A stretch of DNA of 64,000 nt from Paenibacillus solani (lineage in GTDB: Bacteria > Bacillota > Bacilli > Paenibacillales > Paenibacillaceae). The stretch spans positions 1,365,459 through 1,429,458 of the forward strand of contig NZ_LIUT01000001.1 in the NCBI RefSeq assembly GCF_001277345.1, written 5' to 3'. Within the stretch, counting starts at the first letter, position 1, and the number at the start of each line of letters is the position of its first letter. The notes beneath the pieces were generated by a model, which was given only the letters and a program-made list of their open reading frames with translations, did no database searches and had not been told where the DNA came from. Shown in pieces: positions 8,432 to 16,481 of the stretch. Made by a program: the position numbers and the translations under genes.

Positions 8432-8851
8432 ATGAATATTGCATTTATCGCACATGATCGTAAAAAAGAAGAAATGGTCAATTTCGTTATCGCTTATGAA
8501 CATGTCTTTGAAGACCATAAACTGTATTCAACAGGAACGACGGGTACGCGCATTATGGAGCAAACCAATCTGAGCATTCATCGTTTCGCTTCCGGTCCGC
8601 TTGGCGGCGACCAGCAGATCGGAGCTCTTGTTGCGGACAATGAGATGGATCTCATTGTATTTCTGCGCGATCCGTTGATGGCTCAGCCTCATGAGCCGGA
8701 TATCAATGCACTGCTTCGATTATGCGACGTACAGGGAATTCCGCTTGCTACCAATGTGGCAACCGCTGAAATTCTCGTCAAGGCACTGGACCGCGGCGAT
8801 TTTGCATGGCGTGAGCTCGTTCATAAATACAAACCGGGTGTGGATGCCTAA
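8432..8851 (+). CDS. mgsA: Methylglyoxal synthase
   Basis: Converts dihydroxyacetone phosphate to methylglyoxal and phosphate, a bypass of lower glycolysis. Family motifs are all present: AHDRKK at the N-terminus, STGTTG (phosphate loop), [11 protein letters not shown], and [11 protein letters not shown], with Asp and His residues of the active site. Length (139 aa) is typical. Its TAA stop overlaps the ATG of bshB1, and pairing of mgsA with bacillithiol genes is conserved in Bacillales; bacillithiol helps detoxify methylglyoxal, which gives the cluster a biochemical logic. Confidence 0.97.
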   Translation: MNIAFIAHDRKKEEMVNFVIAYEHVFEDHKLYSTGTTGTRIMEQTNLSIHRFASGPLGGDQQIGALVADNEMDLIVFLRDPLMAQPHEPDINALLRLCDVQGIPLATNVATAEILVKALDRGDFAWRELVHKYKPGVDA

Positions 8852-9558
8852 TGTACAGCAAACTCGATATATTAATCTTCGGAGCCCACGCAGATGACGC
8901 GGAGATCGGCATGGCGGGAACGATTGCGAAGCATACGGCAGCGGGGCTGTCAGTCGGGATTTGCGATCTGACGGAGGCCGAAATGTCATCGAACGGCTCC
9001 GTCGATATTCGCAAGCAGGAGGCAGAGCATGCTGCCGGTGTATTGGATCTAAAGGTCCGGAGTAATCTCGGCTTACCGGATCGCGGGTTATTCGTGACGC
9101 CGGAACATATTGAGCGGATTACAGCCGAAATTCGCAGATTTGCTCCCTCTATTGTGTTTGCACCTTACTGGGAAGATCGGCATCCGGACCATGTCGCCTG
9201 CAGCCGTTTAGTCGAAGAAGCGGTATTTAATGCCAAGCTTCGCCGTTATATGCCTGAGCACGCTCCGGTTAAGGTGGACGAGCTCTATTTTTATTTCATT
9301 AATGATATCGGAAGAACGGATCTGATCGTTGACGTGACGGATGTATATAGCGTTAAAGAGCAGGCCTTGTCTTGTTACCGTTCCCAGTTCCAGAAGACTG
9401 AAGAAGATACAGTCTCTACCCCGTTAACCGAGGGGTACATCGAGCGTGTGCGGGCCAGGGATTCATTGCTTGGAGCGCGCAGGCTTATTCCTCGTGCAGA
9501 AGGATTTGCCACGAAGAGTCCGTATGTCGTTCATCTATTCGGCTCCAATCAGACATAA
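8851..9558 (+). CDS. bshB1: Bacillithiol biosynthesis deacetylase BshB1
   Basis: Zinc-dependent PIG-L/LmbE-family deacetylase that removes the acetyl group from GlcNAc-malate to give GlcN-malate, the second step of bacillithiol synthesis. The zinc motif AHADDAEIG (about 12-20) holds the His and Asp ligands, and HPDHVA (about 111-116) supplies the later His. Its start codon overlaps the stop of mgsA and bshA follows after 30 bases, so both bacillithiol steps are on one transcript. The BshB1 rather than BshB2 assignment rests on this synteny and on length (235 aa). Confidence 0.95.
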   Translation: MYSKLDILIFGAHADDAEIGMAGTIAKHTAAGLSVGICDLTEAEMSSNGSVDIRKQEAEHAAGVLDLKVRSNLGLPDRGLFVTPEHIERITAEIRRFAPSIVFAPYWEDRHPDHVACSRLVEEAVFNAKLRRYMPEHAPVKVDELYFYFINDIGRTDLIVDVTDVYSVKEQALSCYRSQFQKTEEDTVSTPLTEGYIERVRARDSLLGARRLIPRAEGFATKSPYVVHLFGSNQT

Positions 9559-9588
9559 TATACTCAAACGTACATAGAGGAGGCTGAC

Positions 9589-10752
9589 ATGAATCAAGAA
9601 CCCTTAAAAATCGGAATTACTTGTTACCCGTCATTGGGCGGGTCCGGCGTGGTGGCGACAGAGCTGGGAAAACTTCTGGCTGAACAAGGACACCAGGTTC
9701 ATTTTATTGCACACAGCATCCCATTTCGTTTGGGGTCTTTTCATAAAAATATTTTCTATCACGAAGTCGAAGTGAACGACTACTATGTGTTTCGATATCC
9801 GCCATATGATTTATCGCTAGCATCTAAGATGGCTCAAGTGGCCAAGATGCAGCAGCTTGACGTGCTTCATGTGCATTATGCTGTTCCGCATGCGGTATGT
9901 GCTTTGCTGGCGAAACAGATGGTTGGAAACCAGCTCAAAGTAGTGACTACGCTCCATGGAACGGATATTACAGTGCTGGCGCAGGATGAATCGCTTAAGG
10001 ACTTAATCCGACTCGGCATTAATGAGAGCGATGCTGTAACGGCAGTATCCCAGGACTTGATTCGGGAGACGCGGGAGCTGTTGGATATCAGCCGTGATAT
10101 CGACTTGACATACAACTTCGTGGACCCACGGGTATATTATTACCGCGATTCGAAATCGCTGCGACAAGATTACGCGAGTCCAAACGAAAAAATTATGATG
10201 CATATTTCCAATTTTCGGCCAGTTAAACGAGTCAATGACGTTGTGGATATCTTCGCTCGGGTTCAAGAGCATATTCCATCTAAATTGCTGTTAGTCGGGG
10301 AAGGACCCGATTTACCTAAGATCCAGTGCCGGATCAATGAGCTGGGCCTTGAGGACAAGGTGCGTTTTCTTGGCAAGCAAGATGAAATTGCCCATGTTAT
10401 ATCGATGGCAGATGTGCTCCTGCTTCCATCAGAGAAGGAAAGCTTTGGCCTTGTTGCACTAGAAGCGATGGCCTGCGGAGTACCTACGGTCGGTTCTACG
10501 GCTGGTGGCATTCCGGAATTAGTTACTCATGGAGAAACCGGATTCCTGGCTCCTATCGGAGATACGGAAACAATGGCACAGCATGTGCTGGAGATATTGA
10601 AGGATGAAGCGCTGAGTGAGCGGCTGCGGAAGGCATGCCTGGAGCGTTCCATGACGATGTTCTGCAACAAATTGATACGTGGAAAGTACGAAGAAATATA
10701 TTACCGAGTATTGGGACGGGATGCTACCAAGCTAAGGCCAGCCTGCGGCTAG
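9589..10752 (+). CDS. bshA: N-acetyl-alpha-D-glucosaminyl L-malate synthase BshA
   Basis: GT4-family glycosyltransferase that joins UDP-GlcNAc and L-malate, the first step of bacillithiol synthesis. The N-terminal loop ITCYPSLGGSGVVATELG binds the acceptor. The C-terminal domain has SNFRPVKR and the donor-binding LLPSEKESFGLVALEAMACG, with the EX7E pair E..S..E. The last residues after YYRVLG are poorly conserved and end in RPACG. A GAGGAGG site precedes the ATG. Expression follows mgsA-bshB1. Confidence 0.96.
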   Translation: MNQEPLKIGITCYPSLGGSGVVATELGKLLAEQGHQVHFIAHSIPFRLGSFHKNIFYHEVEVNDYYVFRYPPYDLSLASKMAQVAKMQQLDVLHVHYAVPHAVCALLAKQMVGNQLKVVTTLHGTDITVLAQDESLKDLIRLGINESDAVTAVSQDLIRETRELLDISRDIDLTYNFVDPRVYYYRDSKSLRQDYASPNEKIMMHISNFRPVKRVNDVVDIFARVQEHIPSKLLLVGEGPDLPKIQCRINELGLEDKVRFLGKQDEIAHVISMADVLLLPSEKESFGLVALEAMACGVPTVGSTAGGIPELVTHGETGFLAPIGDTETMAQHVLEILKDEALSERLRKACLERSMTMFCNKLIRGKYEEIYYRVLGRDATKLRPACG

Positions 10753-10795
10753 CTTCACCCTCTCCGAGTTTTTCGGATAAAGGAACGGGAAACGA

Positions 10796-12091
10796 ATGGC
10801 AGATATGTTTAATTCTATACAATGGCGCAATGCGGACGGCCCAATGGCGGAGCAGAGCGCAGAAGTGATCCGTACGCTGCTTCGGCATGGACATGAAGCG
10901 TATTGGGTCGGGGGCTGTGTGCGGGATGAATACATGGGCCGCAGAGTCAGTGACATGGATATTACCACCTCTGCCTTGCCGGAAGTCACCTGTTCCATTT
11001 TCCCTAAAGTGATCCCCACAGGTATCAAGCATGGGACCGTGACGGTCCTTATGGGAGAACAGGCTTTTGAAGTGACGACGTATCGTGTGGAGAGCGGCTA
11101 TGAGGATCATCGGCATCCGACAGAGGTCTCTTTTGTCAGAGAAGTAAAGGAAGATCTGAGACGCCGCGATTTTACGATGAACGCGATGGCCAGAGGGATT
11201 GATGGCACTTGGGTTGATCCATTTGACGGACGAGCGGACATTGATAAGCAGTTGATTCGGTGTGTAGGCGATGCACGTCTCCGATTTCGTGAAGACGCAC
11301 TTCGTATGGTGCGTTGTATTCGGTTTGCCTCCGTGTTCGGTTTCTCCATTGCGCCGCATACATGGAGAGGGATCCTCTCGGAAAGAGATACCATAGGCTG
11401 GATAGCACTCGAACGCATCCGCAGTGAATTTGAAAAAATCATGGCGGGTCCATCCCCATTAAGAGGATTAGAGATGTTTGTTCGCAGCGGGCTTCATGCT
11501 CGGATGAAGGTGCCTTTTCCGTATACAGGGCATGACAAGGATACGATAGCAGCCATCGATCGGATCGGACCGGAACAATCCTGGATTCGTTGGTCACTGC
11601 TGCTTCTTTCCTGCGGAATTTCAGCACAGGAAGCTGAAAGGCTGCTGCGATTATGGACATTCTCCAATCGACAGCGGGAAGCTATCGTAAAGCTTCTGAA
11701 GCTGCATGAATCTTATATGCAATTGCCTGGAGACCGAGAGGCTCATATCAGAATTGACTGGATCAGGCTAGTCCTTGCCCAGGGAGCCGAGGCAGCCCAC
11801 AGCTGGCTGAGTATGCAGAAGGCTCTGCAAGAGACAGGAACGGCTTCGATTTCATGGGACAGAATTAAGCAGCTTGAGCGCTGGCAGCAAGATCTTCTGA
11901 TCCGAAGCTTGAAGGATTTGGCCATCACAGGCAGCGAACTGCTTGAAGCGCTGGGCAAGCCTGGCGGGCCATGGCTTGGGGAGCTTCTCGGGCAGCTGCT
12001 GGAGAAGGCGGCGGCAGGAGATTTAAACAACGACAAGGAATCGTTGATTGATGAAGCAAAGCGGGTGGTAATTCATAATGAAGGAATCTGA
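10796..12091 (+). CDS. cca: CCA tRNA nucleotidyltransferase
   Basis: Adds or repairs the CCA end of tRNA using CTP and ATP without a template. It is a class II enzyme of the Bacillus type. Motif A is GGCVRDEYMG with SDMDITT (the two metal-binding Asp). RRDFTMNAMA follows, then FREDALRMVRC holding the EDxxR residues that choose the nucleotide, and ALERIRSEFEK. The helical C-terminal half binds the tRNA body. The ATG at 10796 has AAAGGAACGGGA upstream. Its end overlaps birA by 14 bases, which suggests coupled translation. Confidence 0.95.
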   Translation: MADMFNSIQWRNADGPMAEQSAEVIRTLLRHGHEAYWVGGCVRDEYMGRRVSDMDITTSALPEVTCSIFPKVIPTGIKHGTVTVLMGEQAFEVTTYRVESGYEDHRHPTEVSFVREVKEDLRRRDFTMNAMARGIDGTWVDPFDGRADIDKQLIRCVGDARLRFREDALRMVRCIRFASVFGFSIAPHTWRGILSERDTIGWIALERIRSEFEKIMAGPSPLRGLEMFVRSGLHARMKVPFPYTGHDKDTIAAIDRIGPEQSWIRWSLLLLSCGISAQEAERLLRLWTFSNRQREAIVKLLKLHESYMQLPGDREAHIRIDWIRLVLAQGAEAAHSWLSMQKALQETGTASISWDRIKQLERWQQDLLIRSLKDLAITGSELLEALGKPGGPWLGELLGQLLEKAAAGDLNNDKESLIDEAKRVVIHNEGI

Positions 12092-13067
12092 TCAAGACAC
12101 TACACTTCTCCATATATTTCAGGAAAATCCGGGTCAGTTTCTATCGGGTGAGGAGATCAGTCGGAGATTGTCCATCAGCCGGGCAGCCGTCTGGAAGCAG
12201 ATTAATAAATTACGTAATTTGGGGTATGAATTTGAAGCCATCCCGCGTATGGGGTACCGCATGACGGATGTACCCGACACACTGAGCATGGATACGCTGA
12301 CAGCGGGAATGACCAGTGAATACTTCGGCAAACCGTTAATATTGCTTGATAAGACCACCTCCACACAAGAAGATGCCCGCCAGCTGGCCGAGGAGGGGGC
12401 ATCCGAGGGGACGCTTGTCATATCCGAAGAGCAAACGGGTGGCCGCGGCAGAATGGGCAAGAAATTCTACTCCCCACGAGGTAAAGGTATATGGATGAGT
12501 TTGGTGCTGAGGCCAAAACAGCCGCTGCATCTCACGCAGCAGCTTACCTTGTTGACAGGTGTGGCTGTCTGCCGAGCGATTGCTAAATGCACTGGCGTGC
12601 AAATGGATATCAAATGGCCTAACGATATTTTGTTTCAAGGCAAAAAGGTTTGCGGTATTCTATTGGAATCGGCCACTGAGGATGAGCGGGTGCGGTACTG
12701 CATTGCCGGTATCGGAATTAGTGCCAATCTGAAGGAATCAGATTTTCCGGAGGATCTTCGAAGTGTGGCGACTTCCGTTCGTATGGCTGGCGGAACAGCT
12801 GTCAACCGGACAGAGTTGATCCAGTCCATCATGGCAGAGATGGAAGGTCTGTATCAATTGTATAACGAGCAGGGTTTTACACCGATTGCCTCCCTCTGGG
12901 AAGCTTTGTCGGGATCCGTCGGACGCGAGGTTCATGTACAAACGGCCAGGGAACGTTTTAGCGGGATGGCTACAGGGCTAAACAGGGACGGCGCGTTGTT
13001 GGTACGCAATCAGGCTGGTGAGCTGATTCCTGTCTATTCCGGCGATATTTTTTTTGATACCCGGTAA
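12078..13067 (+). CDS. birA: Biotin-[acetyl-CoA-carboxylase] ligase and biotin operon repressor BirA
   Basis: Bifunctional BirA. Residues 1-65 form a winged helix (SGEEISRRLSISRAAVWKQI), giving the DNA-binding function that the short class of ligases lacks. The catalytic domain has GRGRMGKKFYSP (biotinyl-5'-AMP loop), the WPNDI motif with its Lys (KWPNDI), and KVCGILLES. A C-terminal SH3-like domain ends the protein. It biotinylates carboxylases and, with biotinyl-AMP, should repress biotin genes. It overlaps cca. I saw no clear terminator before the pan leader. Confidence 0.96.
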   Translation: MKESDQDTTLLHIFQENPGQFLSGEEISRRLSISRAAVWKQINKLRNLGYEFEAIPRMGYRMTDVPDTLSMDTLTAGMTSEYFGKPLILLDKTTSTQEDARQLAEEGASEGTLVISEEQTGGRGRMGKKFYSPRGKGIWMSLVLRPKQPLHLTQQLTLLTGVAVCRAIAKCTGVQMDIKWPNDILFQGKKVCGILLESATEDERVRYCIAGIGISANLKESDFPEDLRSVATSVRMAGGTAVNRTELIQSIMAEMEGLYQLYNEQGFTPIASLWEALSGSVGREVHVQTARERFSGMATGLNRDGALLVRNQAGELIPVYSGDIFFDTR

Positions 13068-13097
13068 ATGAATCTTGGTGATTTCGAGATAATTATT

Positions 13098-13106
13098 TGT
13101 TATACT
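13098..13106 (+). promoter_or_regulatory. Extended -10 promoter of the pan operon
   Basis: TGT followed by TATACT (-10 at 13101-13106), an extended -10 form. No good -35 box is at 16-18 bases. It would begin transcription near 13113, giving a leader of about 245 bases before panB. Confidence 0.55.
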
Positions 13107-13111
13107 AAAAC

Positions 13112-13319
13112 CAGAGGCGGTATCGCTGTGAGCGAACTGCACTCTGCAGAATGCGGCTATCTTGAATAGCGGTAAGTATTTAGAACACCTTCATAACTGT
13201 TATGCCGGTTACGTTGGATTCTGCTCTGAGCCGAAAGGACCGAGACAGAAGGGACGATCGCGAGTGACTCTTTTTTGCCTTTCGGACTTTTTAGCGTGTA
13301 TTTGCTAAAAGGTTTTTTT
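13112..13319 (+). ncRNA. Structured leader upstream of panBCD, candidate pan motif
   Basis: The leader between the promoter and panB contains a series of small hairpins: CGCT-GTG-AGCG, CTGCA-CTC-TGCAG (13137-13149) and GCTAT-CTTGA-ATAGC. A long-range pair CCGAAAGG (13231-13238) with CCTTTCGG (13278-13285) is followed by a short T run. A last hairpin TTTTAGC/GCTAAAA (13289-13310) is followed by seven T, an attenuator-like arrangement. The pan RNA motif is known upstream of panB in Firmicutes and is the obvious candidate, but I could not match its consensus by eye. Identity is therefore inferred from context. Confidence 0.4.
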
Positions 13320-13359
13320 ATTGTGTCTAACTCATCTACACAAAGGAGGCTGTGTCACT

Positions 13360-14244
13360 ATGGCAGGCAAACAAACACTGAACATTGTGAAATTGAAGAA
13401 CATGAAGAAGAAGGGCGTACCGATCACCATGCTGACCGCGTACGATTATCCCTCGGCCAAGCTGGCAGAGGAAGCGGATATTGATATGATATTGGTGGGC
13501 GATTCTCTCGGGAATGTTGTGCTTGGTTATGACTCTACGATTCCGGTAACGCTGGATGACATGGTGTATCATACCCGTGCCGTCGCACGCGGTGCGGAGG
13601 ATACGTTCATCGTAGCGGATATGCCGTTTATGACTTATCACGGGAACATTGATGAAAGCCTTCGCGGCGTGCGGAGATTGATGCAGGAAGGTCATGCGCA
13701 TGCTGTGAAGATGGAAGGCGGCGCGGAAATCGCCGATACCGTGAAACGAATTGTACAATCCGGCGTGCCGGTGCTTGGTCATATTGGACTGACGCCTCAA
13801 TCGGTCAATCAGATCGGGGGCTACCGTATACAAGGCAAGGATGCCCAAGATGCGCAGCGGCTCATGAATGATGCGAAGGCATTGGAGGCTGCTGGGGCAT
13901 TTGCCATCGTCCTGGAGCTGGTTACGGAAGAAGCTGCGGCGGATATATCCAAAGAGCTGAGCATACCGACGATTGGCATCGGGGCCGGCCGTTATTGTGA
14001 CGGTCAGGTGCTGGTGTACCATGACTTATTGAAATACGCATCGCCTTACCGTGACAAACGCTTTGTGAAAACATATGCAGACGTCGGTTCCATCATTCGA
14101 GACGGGATTGCCCAGTATGTGAAGGAAGTGAAGGAGCGTTCGTTCCCAGCTGAGGAGCATGTATTCAAAGCCGAATATAAAGCAGAGATCAGTGAAACGA
14201 CTTTATACGGCGGCAAAAAGGAAAAGGTGGGCACGACTTCATGA
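13360..14244 (+). CDS. panB: 3-methyl-2-oxobutanoate hydroxymethyltransferase
   Basis: First step of pantothenate synthesis: transfers a hydroxymethyl group from 5,10-methylene-THF to ketoisovalerate, giving ketopantoate. Visible motifs are LTAYDYPSAK, LVGDSLGNVVLGY (Mg-binding Asp), DMPFMTY, GHIGLTPQSVNQIGGYRIQG and PTIGIGAG. The start at 13360 has AAAGGAGG ten bases upstream; the 13 codons before it are leader. It overlaps panC by four bases (ATGA), so the three pan genes are translated together. 294 residues is a normal length. Confidence 0.97.
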   Translation: MAGKQTLNIVKLKNMKKKGVPITMLTAYDYPSAKLAEEADIDMILVGDSLGNVVLGYDSTIPVTLDDMVYHTRAVARGAEDTFIVADMPFMTYHGNIDESLRGVRRLMQEGHAHAVKMEGGAEIADTVKRIVQSGVPVLGHIGLTPQSVNQIGGYRIQGKDAQDAQRLMNDAKALEAAGAFAIVLELVTEEAAADISKELSIPTIGIGAGRYCDGQVLVYHDLLKYASPYRDKRFVKTYADVGSIIRDGIAQYVKEVKERSFPAEEHVFKAEYKAEISETTLYGGKKEKVGTTS

Positions 14245-15131
14245 AAGTAATTCGCTCCATTGCGGAATTAAGATCAGAACTCAAGGATCGCCGGGATACC
14301 GACAAGGGTCCCGTAGGTCTTGTGCCTACGATGGGATATTTGCATGAAGGACACGCCAGTCTCATGCGCAAAGCACGTGAGATTTCAGGCACGGTCGTTA
14401 TCAGTATCTTCGTAAATCCAATTCAATTCGGACCAGGTGAGGACTATGAGACATATCCTCGAGATGAAGCACGTGATCTGGCGTTGGCCGATTCTGAAGG
14501 CGTGGATATAGTGTTTATTCCCACCGTTCAAGAAATGTATCCGCAGCCGATCAAAACCAAAATTTCCGTATCGGAAATTACATCTTTATTGTGCGGGGCA
14601 TCCCGTCCGGGGCACTTTGACGGCGTCACAACAGTCGTTAATAAGCTGTTCAATATTGTAAAACCTGATTATGCCTTCTTCGGCATGAAGGATGCCCAGC
14701 AAGTGGCCGTTATTGAGCAGATGGTACAGGATTTGAACCTGGACGTAACCATTGTGCCTTGTCCAATTATCCGAGAGTCCGACGGACTGGCTCTCAGCTC
14801 GCGTAATGTGTATTTGAAGCCAGAAGAGCGGGCTGAGGCTCTTGTGCTGTCTGGTTCCTTACGGACGGCTCAGGAGGCAATCCGGCAGGGACAAGCGGAA
14901 ACAGCAGGAGAGATTCGGACCCATCTTCGAAATTATATATCCCGGTCCCCACTTGCTGATATTGATTATGCGGAAGTGCTCACTTTCCCGGAACTTGCTC
15001 CCGTGGAAGATTCTTATCGTATTGTAGATGAAGACCGAACCGTGATTATGGCGCTGGCCGTACGTTTTGGCCGTACCCGTCTGATAGACAATGCGTTATT
15101 TCAACCGAAGGTAGGGGAATCCCATGTTTAG
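14241..15131 (+). CDS. panC: Pantothenate synthetase
   Basis: Ligates pantoate and beta-alanine with ATP through a pantoyl-adenylate. It shows the nucleotidyltransferase motif [14 protein letters not shown] (HxGH type), [20 protein letters not shown] pantoate loop, FFGMKDAQQ and the SSRN adenylate motif. Starts in ATGA overlap with panB and overlaps panD by eight bases. Length 296 aa. Regulated with panB. Confidence 0.97.
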   Translation: MKVIRSIAELRSELKDRRDTDKGPVGLVPTMGYLHEGHASLMRKAREISGTVVISIFVNPIQFGPGEDYETYPRDEARDLALADSEGVDIVFIPTVQEMYPQPIKTKISVSEITSLLCGASRPGHFDGVTTVVNKLFNIVKPDYAFFGMKDAQQVAVIEQMVQDLNLDVTIVPCPIIRESDGLALSSRNVYLKPEERAEALVLSGSLRTAQEAIRQGQAETAGEIRTHLRNYISRSPLADIDYAEVLTFPELAPVEDSYRIVDEDRTVIMALAVRFGRTRLIDNALFQPKVGESHV

Positions 15132-15507
15132 AACGATGATGAAATCCAAAATACACCGTGCTACTGTGACGGAAGCGAATCTGAACTATGTGGGCAGCAT
15201 TACCATTGATGAAGATTTGATGGAAGCAGCCGATCTTCTGGAAAATGAAAAAGTCCAGATTGTAAACAATAACAATGGTGCCCGTCTGGAAACCTATGTG
15301 ATCAAAGGCGAGCGCGGCAGTGGTGTGATTTGCTTGAATGGGGCGGCTGCAAGGCTCGTTCAGCCAGGCGACAATGTCATTATCATTTCTTATGCCATGA
15401 TGTCCAAAGAGGAATACGACAATCATACTCCAACTGTTGTAATCGTTGACGAATTAAATAAACCGGTTACGACAGAATATCGTGAGGTACACGCCGCAAT
15501 TCTCTAA
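15124..15507 (+). CDS. panD: Aspartate 1-decarboxylase proenzyme
   Basis: Makes beta-alanine from aspartate. It is a pyruvoyl enzyme: the self-cleavage site Gly24-Ser25 is in NYVGSITID, and Ser25 becomes the pyruvoyl group. The conserved [13 protein letters not shown] segment and the active-site [10 protein letters not shown] are present. 127 residues, the usual proenzyme size. Last gene of the pan operon, with a terminator about 115 bases downstream. Confidence 0.97.
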   Translation: MFRTMMKSKIHRATVTEANLNYVGSITIDEDLMEAADLLENEKVQIVNNNNGARLETYVIKGERGSGVICLNGAAARLVQPGDNVIIISYAMMSKEEYDNHTPTVVIVDELNKPVTTEYREVHAAIL

Positions 15508-15622
15508 GCGGTGGTCCTAAAAGTCATCTTCTCGGTGCTGAAAACTTGGTCTTTTTGAACATGATGTCAAGGAACCAAAATGTGTCGGGGCATCTTAGGG
15601 ATGAAAAGACCGTCTTCTACAG

Positions 15623-15659
15623 AAAATGAGTTCAGGTCGACGCACTGATCTCATTTTTA
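15623..15659 (+). terminator. Terminator downstream of panD
   Basis: AAAATGAG/CTCATTTT with a second helix CAG/CTG inside a small internal loop, followed by a T run. It lies just before the TPR gene at 15681. Confidence 0.7.
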
Positions 15660-15680
15660 AGCTAGGGGTGGGATGCAGCT

Positions 15681-16310
15681 ATGTTTCAACATGTATTCGC
15701 TGAAATGAACAACATGTTAGATGAAATTGTGAAGCATTACCCTGCTGCTAAAGGTCCCCAAAAACAGGCGCTGGTACAAAACTGGAATATGCTCAAAAGC
15801 ATGAGTGAGGGCATACTCGAGGAATGGCTTCATTTTGAAGAAAAAATGGCTATTTTTCGTGAGAGTGCTGTGTCGCCGCCGGTTTTTCCACCGACCGAAG
15901 CGCCTGAACTGCAGCTAGATGCGTTTGTTCGCGGTCAAGGTTATTACAAATTGCTGATGTTTCAGCCGGCGATACAGCAGTTTGAGGCCGCTGCTTTGAT
16001 TTTCCCGGACAGTCTTTTGATCAAGTTGTACATTGCGATGTCCTACATGTATTTGGGTCAAACCTCACAAGCCTCCGATGTGCTTGTATCCATTTTGCCT
16101 TTGGCAGACGACAGGAAGCTTAGGGCGATTATCTACAACGCGCTCGGATGCATCGAGGTGCTGAATGGACAACAACGAAAGGCTGAGGAGCATTTTGTAC
16201 TGGCTATGCAAAGCGACCCGACGCTTCCCGATCCCATGATCAATATGGAGGTCTGCAAGCAGAACTGTGGTGAGCTCCAGTACGGAAGCCAATTGATTTC
16301 ACTGCTGTAG
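15681..16310 (+). CDS. Hypothetical protein with tetratricopeptide-like repeats
   Basis: A soluble protein of 209 residues. The N-terminal 70 residues are helical and charged. From about residue 85 the sequence shows TPR-like helix pairs: GYYKLLMFQPAIQQFEAAAL, LYIAMSYMYLGQTSQAS and ALGCIEVLNGQQRKAEEHF. AGGGGTGGG precedes the ATG. It stands alone between two terminators, between panD and dinG. No enzymatic motif is visible and I cannot name the family. Confidence 0.7.
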   Translation: MFQHVFAEMNNMLDEIVKHYPAAKGPQKQALVQNWNMLKSMSEGILEEWLHFEEKMAIFRESAVSPPVFPPTEAPELQLDAFVRGQGYYKLLMFQPAIQQFEAAALIFPDSLLIKLYIAMSYMYLGQTSQASDVLVSILPLADDRKLRAIIYNALGCIEVLNGQQRKAEEHFVLAMQSDPTLPDPMINMEVCKQNCGELQYGSQLISLL

Positions 16311-16328
16311 TCTTTCAAGCCAAACATG

Positions 16329-16373
16329 AAGCGATGCCAGATCTCATCCTTGAGACTAGGGTATCGCTTTTTT
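16329..16373 (+). terminator. Terminator before dinG
   Basis: A long stem AAGCGATGCC/GGTATCGCTT (one G-U pair) with an inner helix TCTCA/TGAGA, followed by six T. Confidence 0.85.
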
Positions 16374-16481
16374 GGCATGGGAACAGGAGATGACCTATCC
16401 GCGAATTTGTACCCGGAATGTTCAAAAGCCGCAACTTCTGGTATGCTGGTAATTAGTCTGGAGGAAAGGGATTTTATCGAA

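Noticed and set aside
13336..14022. 228-codon ORF antisense to panB
   Set aside because: His/Arg-rich translation of the reverse strand of a clear panB; no start signal.
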